From Cyclina sinensis (taxonomy: Eukaryota; Mollusca; Bivalvia; Venerida; Veneridae): a stretch of DNA of 64,000 nucleotides. This document shows, one piece after another, positions 46,701 to 58,269 of this stretch; position 1 is the first letter of the stretch; every line of letters starts with the position of its first letter. The stretch covers positions 60,452,927-60,516,926 of the forward strand of contig JAAONU010000001.1 in NCBI GenBank assembly GCA_012932295.1, written 5' to 3'. The position numbers and the translations under genes were made by a program. Under the pieces are notes generated by a model. That model had not been told where the DNA came from, did no database searches, and saw only the letters and a list, made by a program, of their open reading frames with translations.

Positions 46701-49100
46701 GCAATATCTCCATTCCTAGACTAAAATAGTAAAGATTTTTTTTGCATAGGATTTTTTTCTTTTTTGGTAAGATTACCAATATCTACCAATATCTACAATA
46801 ACCGGTGGCCACTAAAATTTCTGAAATTGTTTGAACCTGACACCAGCGTTTACAGTTTTTAGTTGAATAAAGTATGAAAAAATGACATCTGTTTATAAAT
46901 GAAAGGGAAAATTTGGCTCTGTAAGTTTTATTGCTTAGTGCCAAGCTAGCCATTTAGAATGAACACAGACTCAGTAAAACTTGCTTGTTACAATCATTTA
47001 AGTTTGAAGATGAACTGATGAACCTATCAACACATGTAAACTGTTTTCAGATCTGGTCAGAATCCTCTGTTTCTTGTATTTGTAGCTTAAAAGCTGGCTT
47101 ACCTTCTTCTGTATATATAAACTAATGATATTGCAGTTTATCCATTAAATGTGATAACCTTGATTTCCAATCATGACTCAGACCTGTACAAAAAAAACAT
47201 AAAAAAATATATAGATACATTTATAGCTAGTGGAGAATGTCTATTATGCACATTATTTAGTTTTTATTTAACATAAGCATGTTTTTGTTGTTGTTGTTTT
47301 CTCAACCTTCCAGTGGACACTTTTATAAAACATTCCTGTAAACCAGATGGTCAAAAAGTTATGGCTCAACACTTTTAAAGATCTGGTCAAGGTAGACATT
47401 TAAATTTTCTTTAACTTTTTATGATAGCCAAAACAACAAACCAAGGTTCATTATCAACCTGCTGAATCTCCTGTTTGCTATACAGTTACATAGTTATCAA
47501 TTTATCTATATGAACTAGTTAAGAAAAAAAACAACTTTTTTTTTTTCATTTCAGCTGAAGCCTTGAAATGCTACCAGTGTGATTCAGCATTAGATCATAA
47601 TTGTCAGGAATATTTCAACCATGAGAATCCAAACAGTCCTCTCTCTGCAACAGATTGTCAGATGTACAACGCAAAGTTCTGTATTAAAGCTACTGGCCTG
47701 TGGGGAGGTATGATTCTTAACTGTTACGTAACATAGGGCTTAAGGAAATAAACTACTCTTGATTAGGGCTCATAAAAGACGTTATTGTACATTTGGAGCT
47801 GGCTAATATAAATCTCTTAACATCTTAAATGAGAATACTGGCTGCATGAATAAGACATGCTGAGGTTTATGTTATAATTCTTTCATCACTCAGATTTAGA
47901 TATGTTTGCAATTTTTTTTTAATTAGCAATTTCTCTCCATTGATAGTCTGAATATGTTACAATGTTTATAATATTAATGAAAAGGAGTGGATTTTAACTT
48001 TCTGTACATACATGTTCTAGAGCTAAACTGTAGTACGCAACCACTTCAGTGATAAATACAACAATTAGACAAACAAACAATCAGACCAGTTTTGTGCCAA
48101 CCTTAAACAAACACAAAACCAAAAGGTAGGCTCACAGAACTGCCTGAAATACCATAAGAATAGTATAATAATGGGATACATATATTATACTGTGCTTATT
48201 AAATGCAGTATGTTCAAAATGTCCTCATTTTCTTACTAATGGCTGATTTTCATTATTTAAAAATTCGACGAAATTATACATGTTTGACCTTCTCCTGAAA
48301 TTTGATGGTATGTGTTCCAGTCTTGGTTCATCATAAAAAGTACATTCTAATAAAAAATGATACTCATCTTCAAGGATGTTACAAAAATGACATAGCTTTT
48401 CATTTAAGGGTGTTCTTTTTGGTTTTGCCGAACAGCCTGCTTTAATTTTAATGTGCAATCTGTGGGATGAAACCTTTAATCAAACCAATAACTGGCAGAA
48501 TTCGTTATTTTGTGAAGCATTCTAAATACAGTTGGAATTTGAAATTTGAAATATCTTTGCAAAATAATGCTCAGCTTTTTCTGTCTGCCATGCCTATACT
48601 GCATAAATTGATCAGATAACCTTTGTTCAACTGAAGACATGAATAAAATGTCATAACCATGTATCATAAAATTCTAAAGAACATATCAGATCTTTTACAA
48701 ATGTATTCAGTAACTTTGATCTCTAAAAAAATGTATGTAAGGATATATTCTAAAATTCACTTCACATATCGAATTTTATTACATCATTAATAATACTAGT
48801 TTTTATATTTTGTTTGCTATCGCTGTCCATGCAGTTATTTTCATTTTTTGTACTGTTTCTTAGTCTCCTTATGTTATTGCAATTTCAGGCATTGTTGGTA
48901 CCCACAGATTCTGCAGCTCTCGTGATTTAGGGAACCAGTGCCAGGATATGAGATTCCCAGACCACAGCCGGAAATACCGAGGCTGCATTTACACATGCAC
49001 AGCAGAAGGTTGTAATTCGGCACATGGAATAATCTCATCTTACACAGTGATCATTCTTGGTATGTTGTCAGCGCTTGTAGCCATGGTGTTGAGAAGATGA
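43683..49100 (+). CDS. Ly6/uPAR (LU) domain protein, complete, 3 exons, 140 aa, probably GPI-anchored
   Basis: Coding exons 43683-43740, 47555-47707 and 48889-49100 join in phase (423 nt with TGA). Residues 1-20 are a signal peptide (MDFRHIIIPLSVLILITKTA). The mature part starts LKCYQCDS and has ten cysteines (residues 25, 28, 36, 54, 62, 79, 88, 103, 107, 112), the number of a three-finger LU domain, ending in the hallmark C-N (EGCNSA). A hydrophobic C-terminus (TVIILGMLSALVAMVL then RR) after small residues fits GPI-anchor addition. LKCYQC starts and this spacing are common in invertebrate crooked/quiver-like proteins, which help traffic or tune membrane proteins; the role here is unknown. 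Intron 1 is 3.8 kb and full of mobile DNA. Confidence 0.92.
43986..44008. repeat. TATC microsatellite
   Basis: A short run of atct/tatc repeats in Ly6-like intron 1. Confidence 0.7.
44252..44426. repeat. 93-bp inverted LINE copy flanked by a 41-bp direct duplication
   Basis: A 41-bp sequence (gaacattcaagcaaactctc to ttttatct) occurs at 44252-44292 and 44386-44426. The 93 bp between are the reverse complement of LINE sequence at about 42091-42186. See findings. Confidence 0.92.
44583..46145. mobile_element. 1.56-kb DNA transposon with 8-bp target duplication
   Basis: Flanked by CTATATTT (44575-44582 and 46146-46153). The inverted termini share CCATGGCCATTTCGGACC and further GGACA(C/T)TTCGG on the outside; more GGTCCGTAATGTCC-like motifs occur inside (about 44783 and 45735). 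An 8-bp duplication suggests the hAT or P type; no transposase seen, so non-autonomous. It lies in Ly6-like intron 1. Confidence 0.88.
46154..47554. other. Ly6-like intron 1, right part
   Basis: AT-rich intron without recognised features. Confidence 0.5.
47555..47707 (+). CDS. Ly6-like exon 2
   Basis: Acceptor after a T-rich tract (tttcatttcag), donor gtatga, phase 1 at both ends. It reads EALKCYQCDS through ATDCQMYNAKFCIKATGLWG: five of the ten cysteines. Confidence 0.93.
48190..48780 (-). pseudogene. LINE ORF2 C-terminal fragment in Ly6-like intron 2
   Basis: Minus-strand frames read FMQYRHGRQKKLSII (48476-48667) and, shifted, LNEKLCHFCNILEDEYHFLL then EC (48225-48458). The C-x-x-C and EDEYHFLLEC pattern parallels EPEYHFILCC of the LINE at 40980-42600, so it is a related family in the opposite direction. 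Confidence 0.75.
48889..49100 (+). CDS. Ly6-like exon 3
   Basis: Acceptor gcaatttcag, phase 1. It reads IVGTHRFCSSRDLGNQCQDM through GCIYTCTAEGCNSA, then the hydrophobic tail and TGA at 49098-49100. It holds the last five cysteines and the GPI signal. Confidence 0.93.
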
Positions 49101-49428
49101 ACATTATGTTGAAATGTGTAAATGTTATTGACAGTGTGTAAACTGACAATGGTTGTGTACTGAGACCTATGCAATCATGTAAGGTTGTGCAATGCATATC
49201 AGAGTTACTATTGTAGCAAATGAAATTTCCTCATGTAACAACACATTCAATGCGTTCTTCATTTGTTTACATCTGTTTTGCAGGCAAATGATAAGGAGGA
49301 AAACTATAAACGGTAAAGGTTTATTTGAAGCAAACATTTTGTGTAATATGCATTATAATGGGGTTGAAATGTCTTTAAACATTAGAAAAAACATTCTCTT
49401 TTCTTCCTTATATTTTCTGTCAGTATGA

Positions 49429-49448
49429 ACAGAACAGAACAGAACAAA
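49429..49448. repeat. ACAGA microsatellite
   Basis: Four perfect or near-perfect agaac/acaga repeats just past the Ly6-like stop. Confidence 0.6.
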
Positions 49449-49529
49449 TGTTTATTATGTAAAATTTATGAATAAGTTAAGGACATCCTACAAACTGTGA
49501 TTTGATTTCATTCATGTAATTGTTGTTAA

Positions 49530-49963
49530 AGGGGCTGTGCTCCAGATGACACAAAAAAGAAAGTTTTCTTGTATTATAAATTTCTTGTGATATTTATGAT
49601 TAATGCTTAAAAACTGACTAACCGACAAAAATAAGTCAGGTAATCACATTATAAATTGATTTTTTTCCTTTCATAGTGCTATATCGTAACGCAACGGTAT
49701 AACTATATTGTATAAGATTTAAAGTAAACAATAGTTATTTCAGATGCGGCGATAGTGGTGACAGTTAAAGCGTTGTTAATATTTTGTTAACATGAGGGTC
49801 CAGAGTTCAAATCCGGCTGAATCGAATATATTTTTTTTTTTGTTCTATTTTGACTTTTATAATCAGTTTTGAAGTAAAATATCATGTTGTTATAATCTCA
49901 CGGTATCTAGATATTTAATTTAAGTAAAAAAAAAAATTATATAAAATCTGGAGTTCAGCCTCT
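49530..49963. mobile_element. 434-bp TTAA-flanked MITE with an internal tRNA-like segment
   Basis: Ends AGGGGCTGTGCTCCAGAT and ATCTGGAGTTCAGCCTCT (inverse AGAGGCTGAACTCCAGAT), each next to TTAA. A segment near 49745-49820 has gatagtggtgacagttaaag and cagagttcaaatccggc, resembling tRNA A and B boxes. TTAA duplication suggests mobilisation by a piggyBac- or Kolobok-type enzyme. It may lie in the 3' UTR of the Ly6-like gene. Confidence 0.78.
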
Positions 49964-50498
49964 TTAAAACTAGTGATAGACAAATTGCTTCTGCTTGTTG
50001 CTGCTAATGTTTTCAATAACATTCCGATTTTGCATATTTTTTGTTGCAGAAATATATTTTTCTACTCATTTTTGGTACCAACTGCTTCATCCCTAATATA
50101 GAATAACTTTTTTTACAATGCATGTTTGAATGAATTACTGGTATCTTAGATTTTGACTAAGTTAAATGAGATTTTATTCAAAGGTTGTATTCTGCTATAT
50201 AAGCTTGCTAGTAAACCTTTATTATGAAATCACATAGTTGTGTTTTGGGAAACAGATTTTTTTTTTTTAAAGTTCTGAAGTATATTATCCACGTTGAGGT
50301 TTTAATTATTTGTTAAATAGATAACCTGAGCATTTCTTAAGTGTATGAATTTATCTTAGAAAGTTGAAGATATGTGTGCAGATACTTAAGGTTGAATCAC
50401 TGAATGTGTGAAATGTATAATTCTTGTACTGGTGTATATGTCATTTTTGTCTGTTTTCAAATTGTACATTAAGTAAATAGAAACTGTATATAATAATT

Positions 50499-50504
50499 AA
50501 TAAA
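50499..50504 (+). promoter_or_regulatory. candidate polyadenylation signal for the Ly6-like gene
   Basis: The first plus-strand AATAAA after the stop codon, about 1.4 kb downstream. Another lies at 51549-51554. Either could be used. Confidence 0.3.
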
Positions 50505-53500
50505 TACATCATGTATACACACATTGTAAACATTCCCTTTTGTAAATAATTGAACATTCATATTTTTATACCAGATTTTTACAGTTAGTTCTACACATGT
50601 ATAGTACTACACCGTTAAAAAGTCATTTATCAGCTTGTATATATAGAGTGTTTATTCACCTGGCTTGTATCAGATGGAGAAAAGAAACCTAAAATCACCC
50701 TATCTTCCGCTGTGAAATACAGCATTTCTTAATTGTGTTTAGACTATAAGACAGTATGCAGCATTAAAAAGTGGATTTGTTGAAGATTTACAGTGTATTT
50801 ATACAGAATTTAGGGTCATATTATTCCACATGAAAATTGATGAAAATTCTGTAATTCAGAAATTCTGTGATTTCATGGTAGTAGGAAAAAAAGACAAAAA
50901 GAGGATTCCTTATAAAGGGATGACCTTGCTGCTATATTTTTTGTTCAGTACTTGACATTTTTTATTTAAAGTGGAAAGGTGTTTTTTTTGTATCCTCATG
51001 AAATCAACTGGTTTTGATCAATAACTGTGTTATCATTTATTTAATTTCTGCATTTTTTCTGAGAATAGAAACAGTCTTGTATTGGTTCAATAGTTGAATG
51101 GTAAAACTTCTAAAAGTGCTCATACTAATCGTGTTTATATCCAGTTTTTCTGTTTATATATATCGTAGATACAAATATATCATACAAATGTATATGTATG
51201 TTTCATTCTTTGCCAACTGTTACCACTGTTTGCCCCTAGTGCATCAGGTAGGATATAAGATAGTGTTTTCTAATTGCAGGGTGTCATAGTAGGTCTGCCA
51301 TTAAGGTGGTGTGTTATTAAAACTCCAGCCTAAAAGTGTCTTGCTGTTTAAATTTTGAACGAGAGACCTGAAAAGCAAAATGATTATTATGAGTAAGGCA
51401 TGTTTTATGTAGTGGATGAAATTGTCTTTTTTCACGATTTTTTTTAAACAGCCGTAGAAGCTTTTAATTTAGCCTTACTATGGGTTATATAACACTTTTA
51501 TTGAAAAACAAACAGGTTTTGTTCTTAAAATGTAACTTTTCTGCTGACAATAAAGACTTGTAAAATATTTACAGTTTAAGGGAGACCAGTGCACTTTCCT
51601 GCATGTTAGGAAACATCTATCGCCTGTTAAAGAAGAGTTAATTGATCATTGTTTCATTGCTGTAAATACATGTATAAACATCTCGATCCTTTTACAATTA
51701 TAAAACAAATACAAATAAAAGAAGTAACAGTACAGTATTGGTATTGTTGTAATTTTGTGAAGGGAGACAACTGTACTTGTCTTAGCTTGTTAATATGACG
51801 GGGAGACAATATGGCTACTTGAAGAATAAATAGATCTTGAAACAACTCTCCAAACTTCCCCATTTTCAAGGGACATACCCTTAACTTTCATTTTCCAACA
51901 AAATGATATAATATGACTGACATTGGAAGAATTATTATCAGTTGTTGAAGTGTCAGTACTAAAAGGTAAACTGAATTTGTTTGTATTATCGTTAACTAGA
52001 CAATATATCGATGGATATCGATTTATAACATATGAACGCTTTCCTAGTGTCTTAATGCCCAATGGAAGCTTTTTAACATATGCTCATTACATTACAACTT
52101 TTTCTTCATTTTAAGAGGAATACTAATGCCCCTTTAACACCTTACAATGACTAATTGTTGTGTTGAACATTGTCACTGGCATTTGATACCGAGTATCGGG
52201 AGTAGGTTTTCAAAATTAGGAAGATTTCTGGGTTACAGTAATGTATAGTTTTCTGCTTAAAGTAGCTTTTAACTGCATATTTAGATAAAGAATGCTTTTA
52301 CAATTACGAGTGATTTTAGACAATCCATACGCGAAAAATGTGAAGTTCCTGGTCTGTCTTGCGTTCGTACGCCATTTTTACCTTTGTTTTTTCCCATTCT
52401 TTCCAATTAATTAGGCTGTAATTATTTAAGTATTTCACCGCATTCATCAGAATGTCATTTTTGAACTAGTCTCCACTATCTCTAAAATCTAATCAGCTTT
52501 CATGAAATCCTAGGCACAGGGGTTTTATTAAACAAATTGTTGCCGGATGAAGGATTTGAACCCGAAACTGTAGACCAATACTTAGTATATCATTTTATTC
52601 AAAATGAGTCCTCTGTGTCGTTTTACAATATTCTTGCAATAATGCAGAAAAACTCAATTACATTTCTGCGAGGATACATGAACAAATGTGTTGGAATGCG
52701 AATTGTCTGTCTTAATAACGAAAACAACAAAAAAAGGCAAACAAAGTTACGGGAAAAAACACAACTTTTTGTCCGAAATATGCATTCAACAGTAAACAGT
52801 AAACTAGGAAAACAACGCCATATAATCTGTGAAAACATAAAAAGACAAGAAACAAAGCTATGCTAATTCCAAATTCTGTTAAGAATGACAATCTTCCATC
52901 ATCATAATGATTGGAAGCACACGCGGCATACGTTTTCGTGGTAATTTAGCGAAAATAATGTCGGCATGTAATGGAAGCAATGAAATCCTCATATAGGATA
53001 ATGATGAAATTACTATTTATGAGATATTATACTGCAAATTATCTTCACGTTTTATGTCAATATGATTATTTTTGAATATTTAGCTGACAAGTGTCACCAG
53101 CATTTTTTGAAATTTTCTATTAAGAACGCAAAAACGGTCGACCGGATTATTCGTTTTATTGTTGTTTTCTTTTTATCCTAGTGTTTTTTTTTTCATATAC
53201 CTTTTCGTTTTCGCTTCAGTATATTTGAAGTGACATTCGTAGTAGAGTAAAATTTTGAAACAACGAAATGAAATCGGAATCAGAAATACATGAAAGAAAT
53301 TTATACATTTTGGAATGTTCACAGAGTGTTAAATTTATGACATAAGCTATTTCGAAAAGAGAAAAAAAAATGTTTTTTAAATATTTTCTTGCAGTATTTT
53401 CTGTTTGCAAAACTCCCAGGTCTGAATTAAAATCATTTGCTTCCTCCTTTGTTTTGAAGATTTCGTCTTGTAAATTTCCTGATTTCTGTTAATTTTTGTG

Positions 53501-54219
53501 TCAGTAGAACAACGAAGATGATATGAAATCATGCTTATTTATTCTGGTCTTATTTTCAATGCCAGGCGTATGATATTTTTTTATTTTAGGCAAAAGCTTT
53601 TTTCGCCCTCGATCATTGATAAAAACGGATAAACGCTATCTGTACAAAAACTTAAACGTGTGTTTCCAGAAGTATGCGATGGTATATAAACTATTTGCAA
53701 AAACATGAAATATGGGGCCATAAACACAGAAGCTGCAGACGTTAATTTGAAACCAAAGAACGCATGGGGAGAGCTATGAAGCGAAGTAGCAACCTCGCTG
53801 TAGCTAGGTTTTAATCCGGTATAATGTTCCCAGCTTGTTTTGTCGAAAAAATATATCAGATTTCATTTTATTTATTAGCTATGTAATGTATGAATGAAAA
53901 TTTCAAAACACTTCATTTTTTCGGCAGGCGAGATATCTCTTTCATTCTCGTATAGTCATGAACAGGGTTAGGTAGCGTTCTCCAACATACGAATTTCGTC
54001 TGCGGCGTTCATGTATCAGCAGACGCGTTGATATAAGTGGCTGAAATTTGCTTTCTTCTCTTTTGGATATTCTTTTGCGTAAAAAGATGCGTTTTAAAGG
54101 ATAGAAAATGTGAAGGAAGAATATATTTGGAATTATCCTGGTGATTATTGTGAAAATTTTCATTGTGGAATTAAGAAAAAGAAAACTTTGACAGGGGGCT
54201 GTGTGGAAATAACTACAAA
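50505..54219. other. intergenic, no gene supported
   Basis: Several short frames (for example 52537-52866) show no domain or splice context. A B-box-like gggttcaaatcc on the minus strand at about 52551-52562 hints at SINE debris. Confidence 0.5.
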
Positions 54220-54498
54220 ATGGATGAAAAGACCGCTCATAAAATGCGGCATGAAAAAGGATCAAAGGAGCTTAGGAAGTGTAGCCCATGTATGAAAGTT
54301 GTGGCATGGCTCACGGCATTTACAGCTCTGGTCGTGATAGGTGTTGTGATGGTAATGACCCTGTTAACGCTCGCGTCGTACAATCACACAGTGACTTCAT
54401 TGCAAGACCGATTACAAACATTAGAAAAAGAAGTAGAATCTAGTAGAAATAATATTGATCAAATTGTAGAAGAAAAAGTTAATTCTATGTTAAAAGAG
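54220..54498 (+). CDS. MACIT-like collagen exon 1
   Basis: Starts MDEKTAHKMRHEKGSK, crosses the membrane once and ends in the coiled coil at MLKE. Two cysteines at the cytosolic edge (CSPC) are possible palmitoylation sites (inference). Confidence 0.82.
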
Positions 54499-57400
54499 GT
54501 AAGTAATTCAATGTTTCAATGTCCAGCATAAAATATATATTCTTTTAGTCTACTTTCTTTCTTATATTTGCATTCTTCGTCTCCTTTTTTCTCGGTAACT
54601 TTTCCCCAGTTAAAATCTTTTTCAATAAAAGCTCACGTGTATTTAATGATATTCGTATATTTTTTACGTATTTTTATATATTTTCTCCAATGAGCGAAAA
54701 TAAAGAGAAAGCTTTGTACAGCAAAACCACATATCAGATTCAAGACTGTTCTTTGAATTGTAAAAATTAATTAATTTCTTTGACGGAATCATATTTTAAT
54801 AATTAGAATCTTCCATCATTATTATTTTTTTTTGCCTCAAAATTACGAGCTAGGTTGTTTTATTAGCAATTAAGGCCCGTCAGGTGTAGTGTAATGAAAA
54901 GTCCACACTCCCTCATTTTAAGTATAGATGCTCAGCAATTTTTTAGGAGAGGGCAATAATGCAAAGAAGCAAAAAAAAAAAAAAAACACTTTTTCAGATA
55001 TATGAAATGGCCAACAGATTAAAGCAAAGGAAAACTCTTCTAAGACAAACTTATCTGTTGATTTCGTTGATATTGCTTATAGTTGATTTTTTTCAGTTCT
55101 CTTTATTACCCTTTGAAGATGTAAACTTTCTTTCTTTAAAGTTATAACAAGTGCATTTTTAGACAAGTCCTTGTCTAAATTTTAATATCTGTTTTAAAGA
55201 CATTTTTTTGCGAGACAGCCCAAAAAAATCACCGTTTATTCTCATGTTCATTTTCACTGAAAATTCATATTACAATCACCCAAGCTAAAGCCATTAAACC
55301 CCGGCGGCTATAGTCTGCACTAAGATGAGAACCCATTAAACTGAATTGGACACATAGATAAATTAATTTTCTGCGCCGTTGAAACCGTTCAGAGCATCCG
55401 TAAAACTTGATAGCACCGATCATATTCGTAAGCTACTGTAATTTCACTCCTCTTTAACATGAGATTTTGTTTATGTGTGTCTTCAAGCAAAATCTTGTTT
55501 TTTCTCTCTCCCGTTTTCTACGCAGTTTTATATATATACGGTATACGCACATTTCTTTAATTATCAAAAACAGATTTAACTTTATGCAGTAATGCATTAT
55601 ATTTTATTTTCTTCTGGGTTTTTGTCTAACGTAGGCCATATTTTTAAAATGCTTTTTTGTGACGCTTGTTCATGCTTTCAGCACGTCTATTCATACGTCC
55701 GTCTGCAGACGTCCGAAATTGTCATTATATAGCTGTTGTCAGTAAAAGGAAGCACACAAAACGCGAGAAATGAACGTCATTCGTAAATTCAGATTAGCCA
55801 GGTCTTTTTAAAATCATATAGATTCAGAAATCAAGCTTAAGAAGGGCGTGGTTTATAGTTCACGATTTCTATTCTACATACAAGGCATTCTGTTTTGAAA
55901 AGAGATCAACCAAACGGTGCTTACCTTCTGTGGCTACGACTTGCCAAGGTCACAGATTACTTAGAGCATAGAACATGGGTATATCAAATGCTACACATAT
56001 AAAATGATTAAAAACGCTACCTGAAATCACTTGACCAGGTAAAGTGTTTATATCAGACCGAACCACAGTCATCTGAGATTAACGATTTCTACGCACCTGT
56101 AATGATTCGAATCCTTATTTTGCCTTTTAAAGATAGAATGCCCAGAAACAATTACGTCCATAAGTTTCCCCTGATAGAATGCCCAGAAACAATTACGTCA
56201 ATTAGTTTTGCCTGATAGAATGCCCAGAAACAATTACGTCCATAAGTGTCGCCTGATCGCGACTAAGACATCAGGCTGCAACTGTCTTTCAAAGTGACTT
56301 AAGGTCACTTGTATGTTCTTGTTTTGACGTGATCAGTTTAAAGCTAAACCAAAATGGAAATGATTTCTTTACTTGTGCCATCAACATACAGGGTTTTTTT
56401 TTTAAATATGTGTTCATTTTAAAGAAAATACTATGTATTTGAAATGGGCTTCTATTAGCAGCGACTACTTCCTACAGTTAGGGCCAATGCTAGCGTTAAT
56501 TTTGGGGGATGCTGCAAACGTATATTCCCCAGATATAGGAAAGAAAAAAAAGAAAAGAAAACTGGAAATGGCTACTTTATATTATGTCTGCTTGTTTGCA
56601 AACAAGAAAAACGGATGGGTTGACAGGCTTAAATATAATTATTGTCAGACCCCGGTAAAATTTAATGCCAACGTACCTTTGTTGCCAGGGAAAGGGGTGG
56701 GGTGGAAGGGGGATTTTTTGTTTTCCTGTGATATATTTTTTTCTGTGGGAGAAGTGGCAATAAGTGCAGATCTAGGAATAAGGTAAACACCTTTTAGATG
56801 CACCATCCCGTTCATATCACTATCATCCAACTGTTGAATGAAGACGAGGTAATTTTAAGCTAAATGCAAAGGCGCTATCAACAACTCTGAAGAACGAAGC
56901 CAATTTTGAGAGCAAGCAGGAAAATTACCAGATAATCGTCTCTTTAAATTAGCTAGGTTCACAATTGTGTTGTAAAAATAGTACAGGATGATTATTGAAG
57001 ATTGCGATATTTTTTCATGTTTCTGACCTGAATGTACCATTGATAGACCTATATGCAATGCTCTAGTGAACATCGTTGAGTTAAACAAATGGTCTTTGTT
57101 CAGTTTCATCTTATCGATTCTTACCTAAAATCATATGTTTGTTCTAATTACCGTATACGTGGTTTTTTCTGCGGTGACTTTATTTCTGCGTATTCTGCGG
57201 TCACTTTGAACGCCGCAGAAATAAAATCCGCAGAATATTCCACCCTGTTTTGGCGTGTTTACCTACCACGTGTCCGACATTTTGACCTGTATTGGACTAA
57301 AGTAATTACGACTAACAGATTATACAGAATGGTTGGTCATCGGATTGTATAACATTGCCGTCGGCTACTAGTAAATACATAATCTGTGTTTGTAAAGTAG

Positions 57401-58269
57401 ATGTATTTTATGTAATTATGTCAATTATGTCAATATTTAAGGTACCGGTACAAAAATTTCACACGTCCATTCATGCTGATCCAAAGGTGCATACCGGTAA
57501 TTTTCTATTGTTGTGCATTATTGTTGTTTGCACACATGAAGCTGATAAACAGAGAAACAGGTCGCTTTCCTATTGATTCGATTATTGGCCTCTAATTACA
57601 TGGCCTTTTATTATGCGAATATTTATTGTTGTACCCTTTCAATGAACAAAACAAACAAACAAACATGCTGCTATTTTCTAAGGCGTGTCCGGTGGCGACG
57701 ATAAATAAACGCGAGTACACACAAATAATGTTCGATCATCACTTTCTCCTTAAATCCGACATGTCAATTTTACTCCTCCGCTAGCTCCCTTACAGTTGAA
57801 ATTTATCTCTGCTGTAGTGATGACAACGATACATATATCAGGTTAGTCTGTACCGGAAGTTTACTTTCTTATTGTGTTCTTTTCCGCAGAATTTAAGTCA
57901 CAGTTTGTCCAAAGAAGGTGCCGCAGAAATAAAGTCCGCAGAAATAAAAACATGCCAAATTTTGAAAAAAACGCAGAATTTGGAGCCCGCAGAAAAAACC
58001 ACGTATACGGTATATGTAAATTGTGCATAATTTAGTATTTCTTTTTTCAAGAAATCAAAAAAATGAATTCTAGGCCAAACGAGTTATATAATTATATTTT
58101 TGCCTTATTTTTCTTAATCTGTCGCAAATACATTTTAGTTTTCCTACACTGAGGTCAAACTGTTTACATATATGCCCCTTTTTAACTCAGAGATTCCAAA
58201 CATTTGAAGATCCAGTGCGGCGGAAAGAACCAAAACGGGTCGTTAGGCAGGTATGCAGCTGTCCACCAG
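54220..58269 (+). CDS. transmembrane (MACIT-type) collagen, N-terminal two exons, gene continues past window
   Basis: Exons 54220-54498 (93 codons, donor gtaagt, phase 0) and 58191-58269 (26 codons plus one base, donor gtaagt). In-frame TAA upstream of ATG 54220 with no other ATG between supports the start. Seen: basic cytosolic tail (1-24), one hydrophobic helix (about 25-52), N-glycosylation site NHT (55-57), a coiled-coil stretch SLQDRLQTLEKEVESS, EEKVNSMLKE, a basic cleavage motif RRKEPKR, then VCSCPPG where Gly-X-Y repeats would begin. Types XIII, XXIII and XXV have this order: type II membrane protein, coiled coil for trimerisation, furin-type shedding site, C-x-C-P-x-G before the triple helix. 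Colmedin-type proteins (gliomedin) are the main alternative. No Gly-X-Y exon was found up to 64000. Confidence 0.8.
54499..57150. other. collagen intron 1, left part
   Basis: AT-rich intron. A 41-bp repeat array at 56132 is listed separately. No exon supported. Confidence 0.5.
56132..56258. repeat. 41-bp minisatellite, three units
   Basis: gatagaatgcccagaaacaa starts units at 56132, 56173 and 56214. The units differ at a few bases. Confidence 0.9.
57151..58010. mobile_element. 860-bp TA-flanked transposon in collagen intron 1
   Basis: Ends CCGTATACGTGG then TTTTTTCTGCGG, with the exact inverse at the right (24 bp), flanked by TA. Inside both ends, (C)CGCAGAA(A)TAAA motifs recur. Terminal CCGTATA and TA flanks match the element at 29855. 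Its right end lies 180 bp before exon 2. Confidence 0.88.
58191..58269 (+). CDS. MACIT-like collagen exon 2
   Basis: Acceptor ccctttttaactcag, phase 0. It reads RFQTFEDPVRRKEPKRVVRQ then VCSCPP and the first base of a Gly codon. It is 79 bp, too short for ORF listing, and its frame matches exon 1 exactly. Confidence 0.8.

Noticed and set aside
52537..52866. 109-aa plus-strand frame
   Set aside because: Low complexity (Asn/Lys rich) with a tRNA-like repeat at its start; no family resemblance.
56433..56786. 117-aa plus-strand frame in collagen intron 1
   Set aside because: No Gly-X-Y repeats, no acceptor in phase with exon 1, poly-Lys run from AT-rich DNA.
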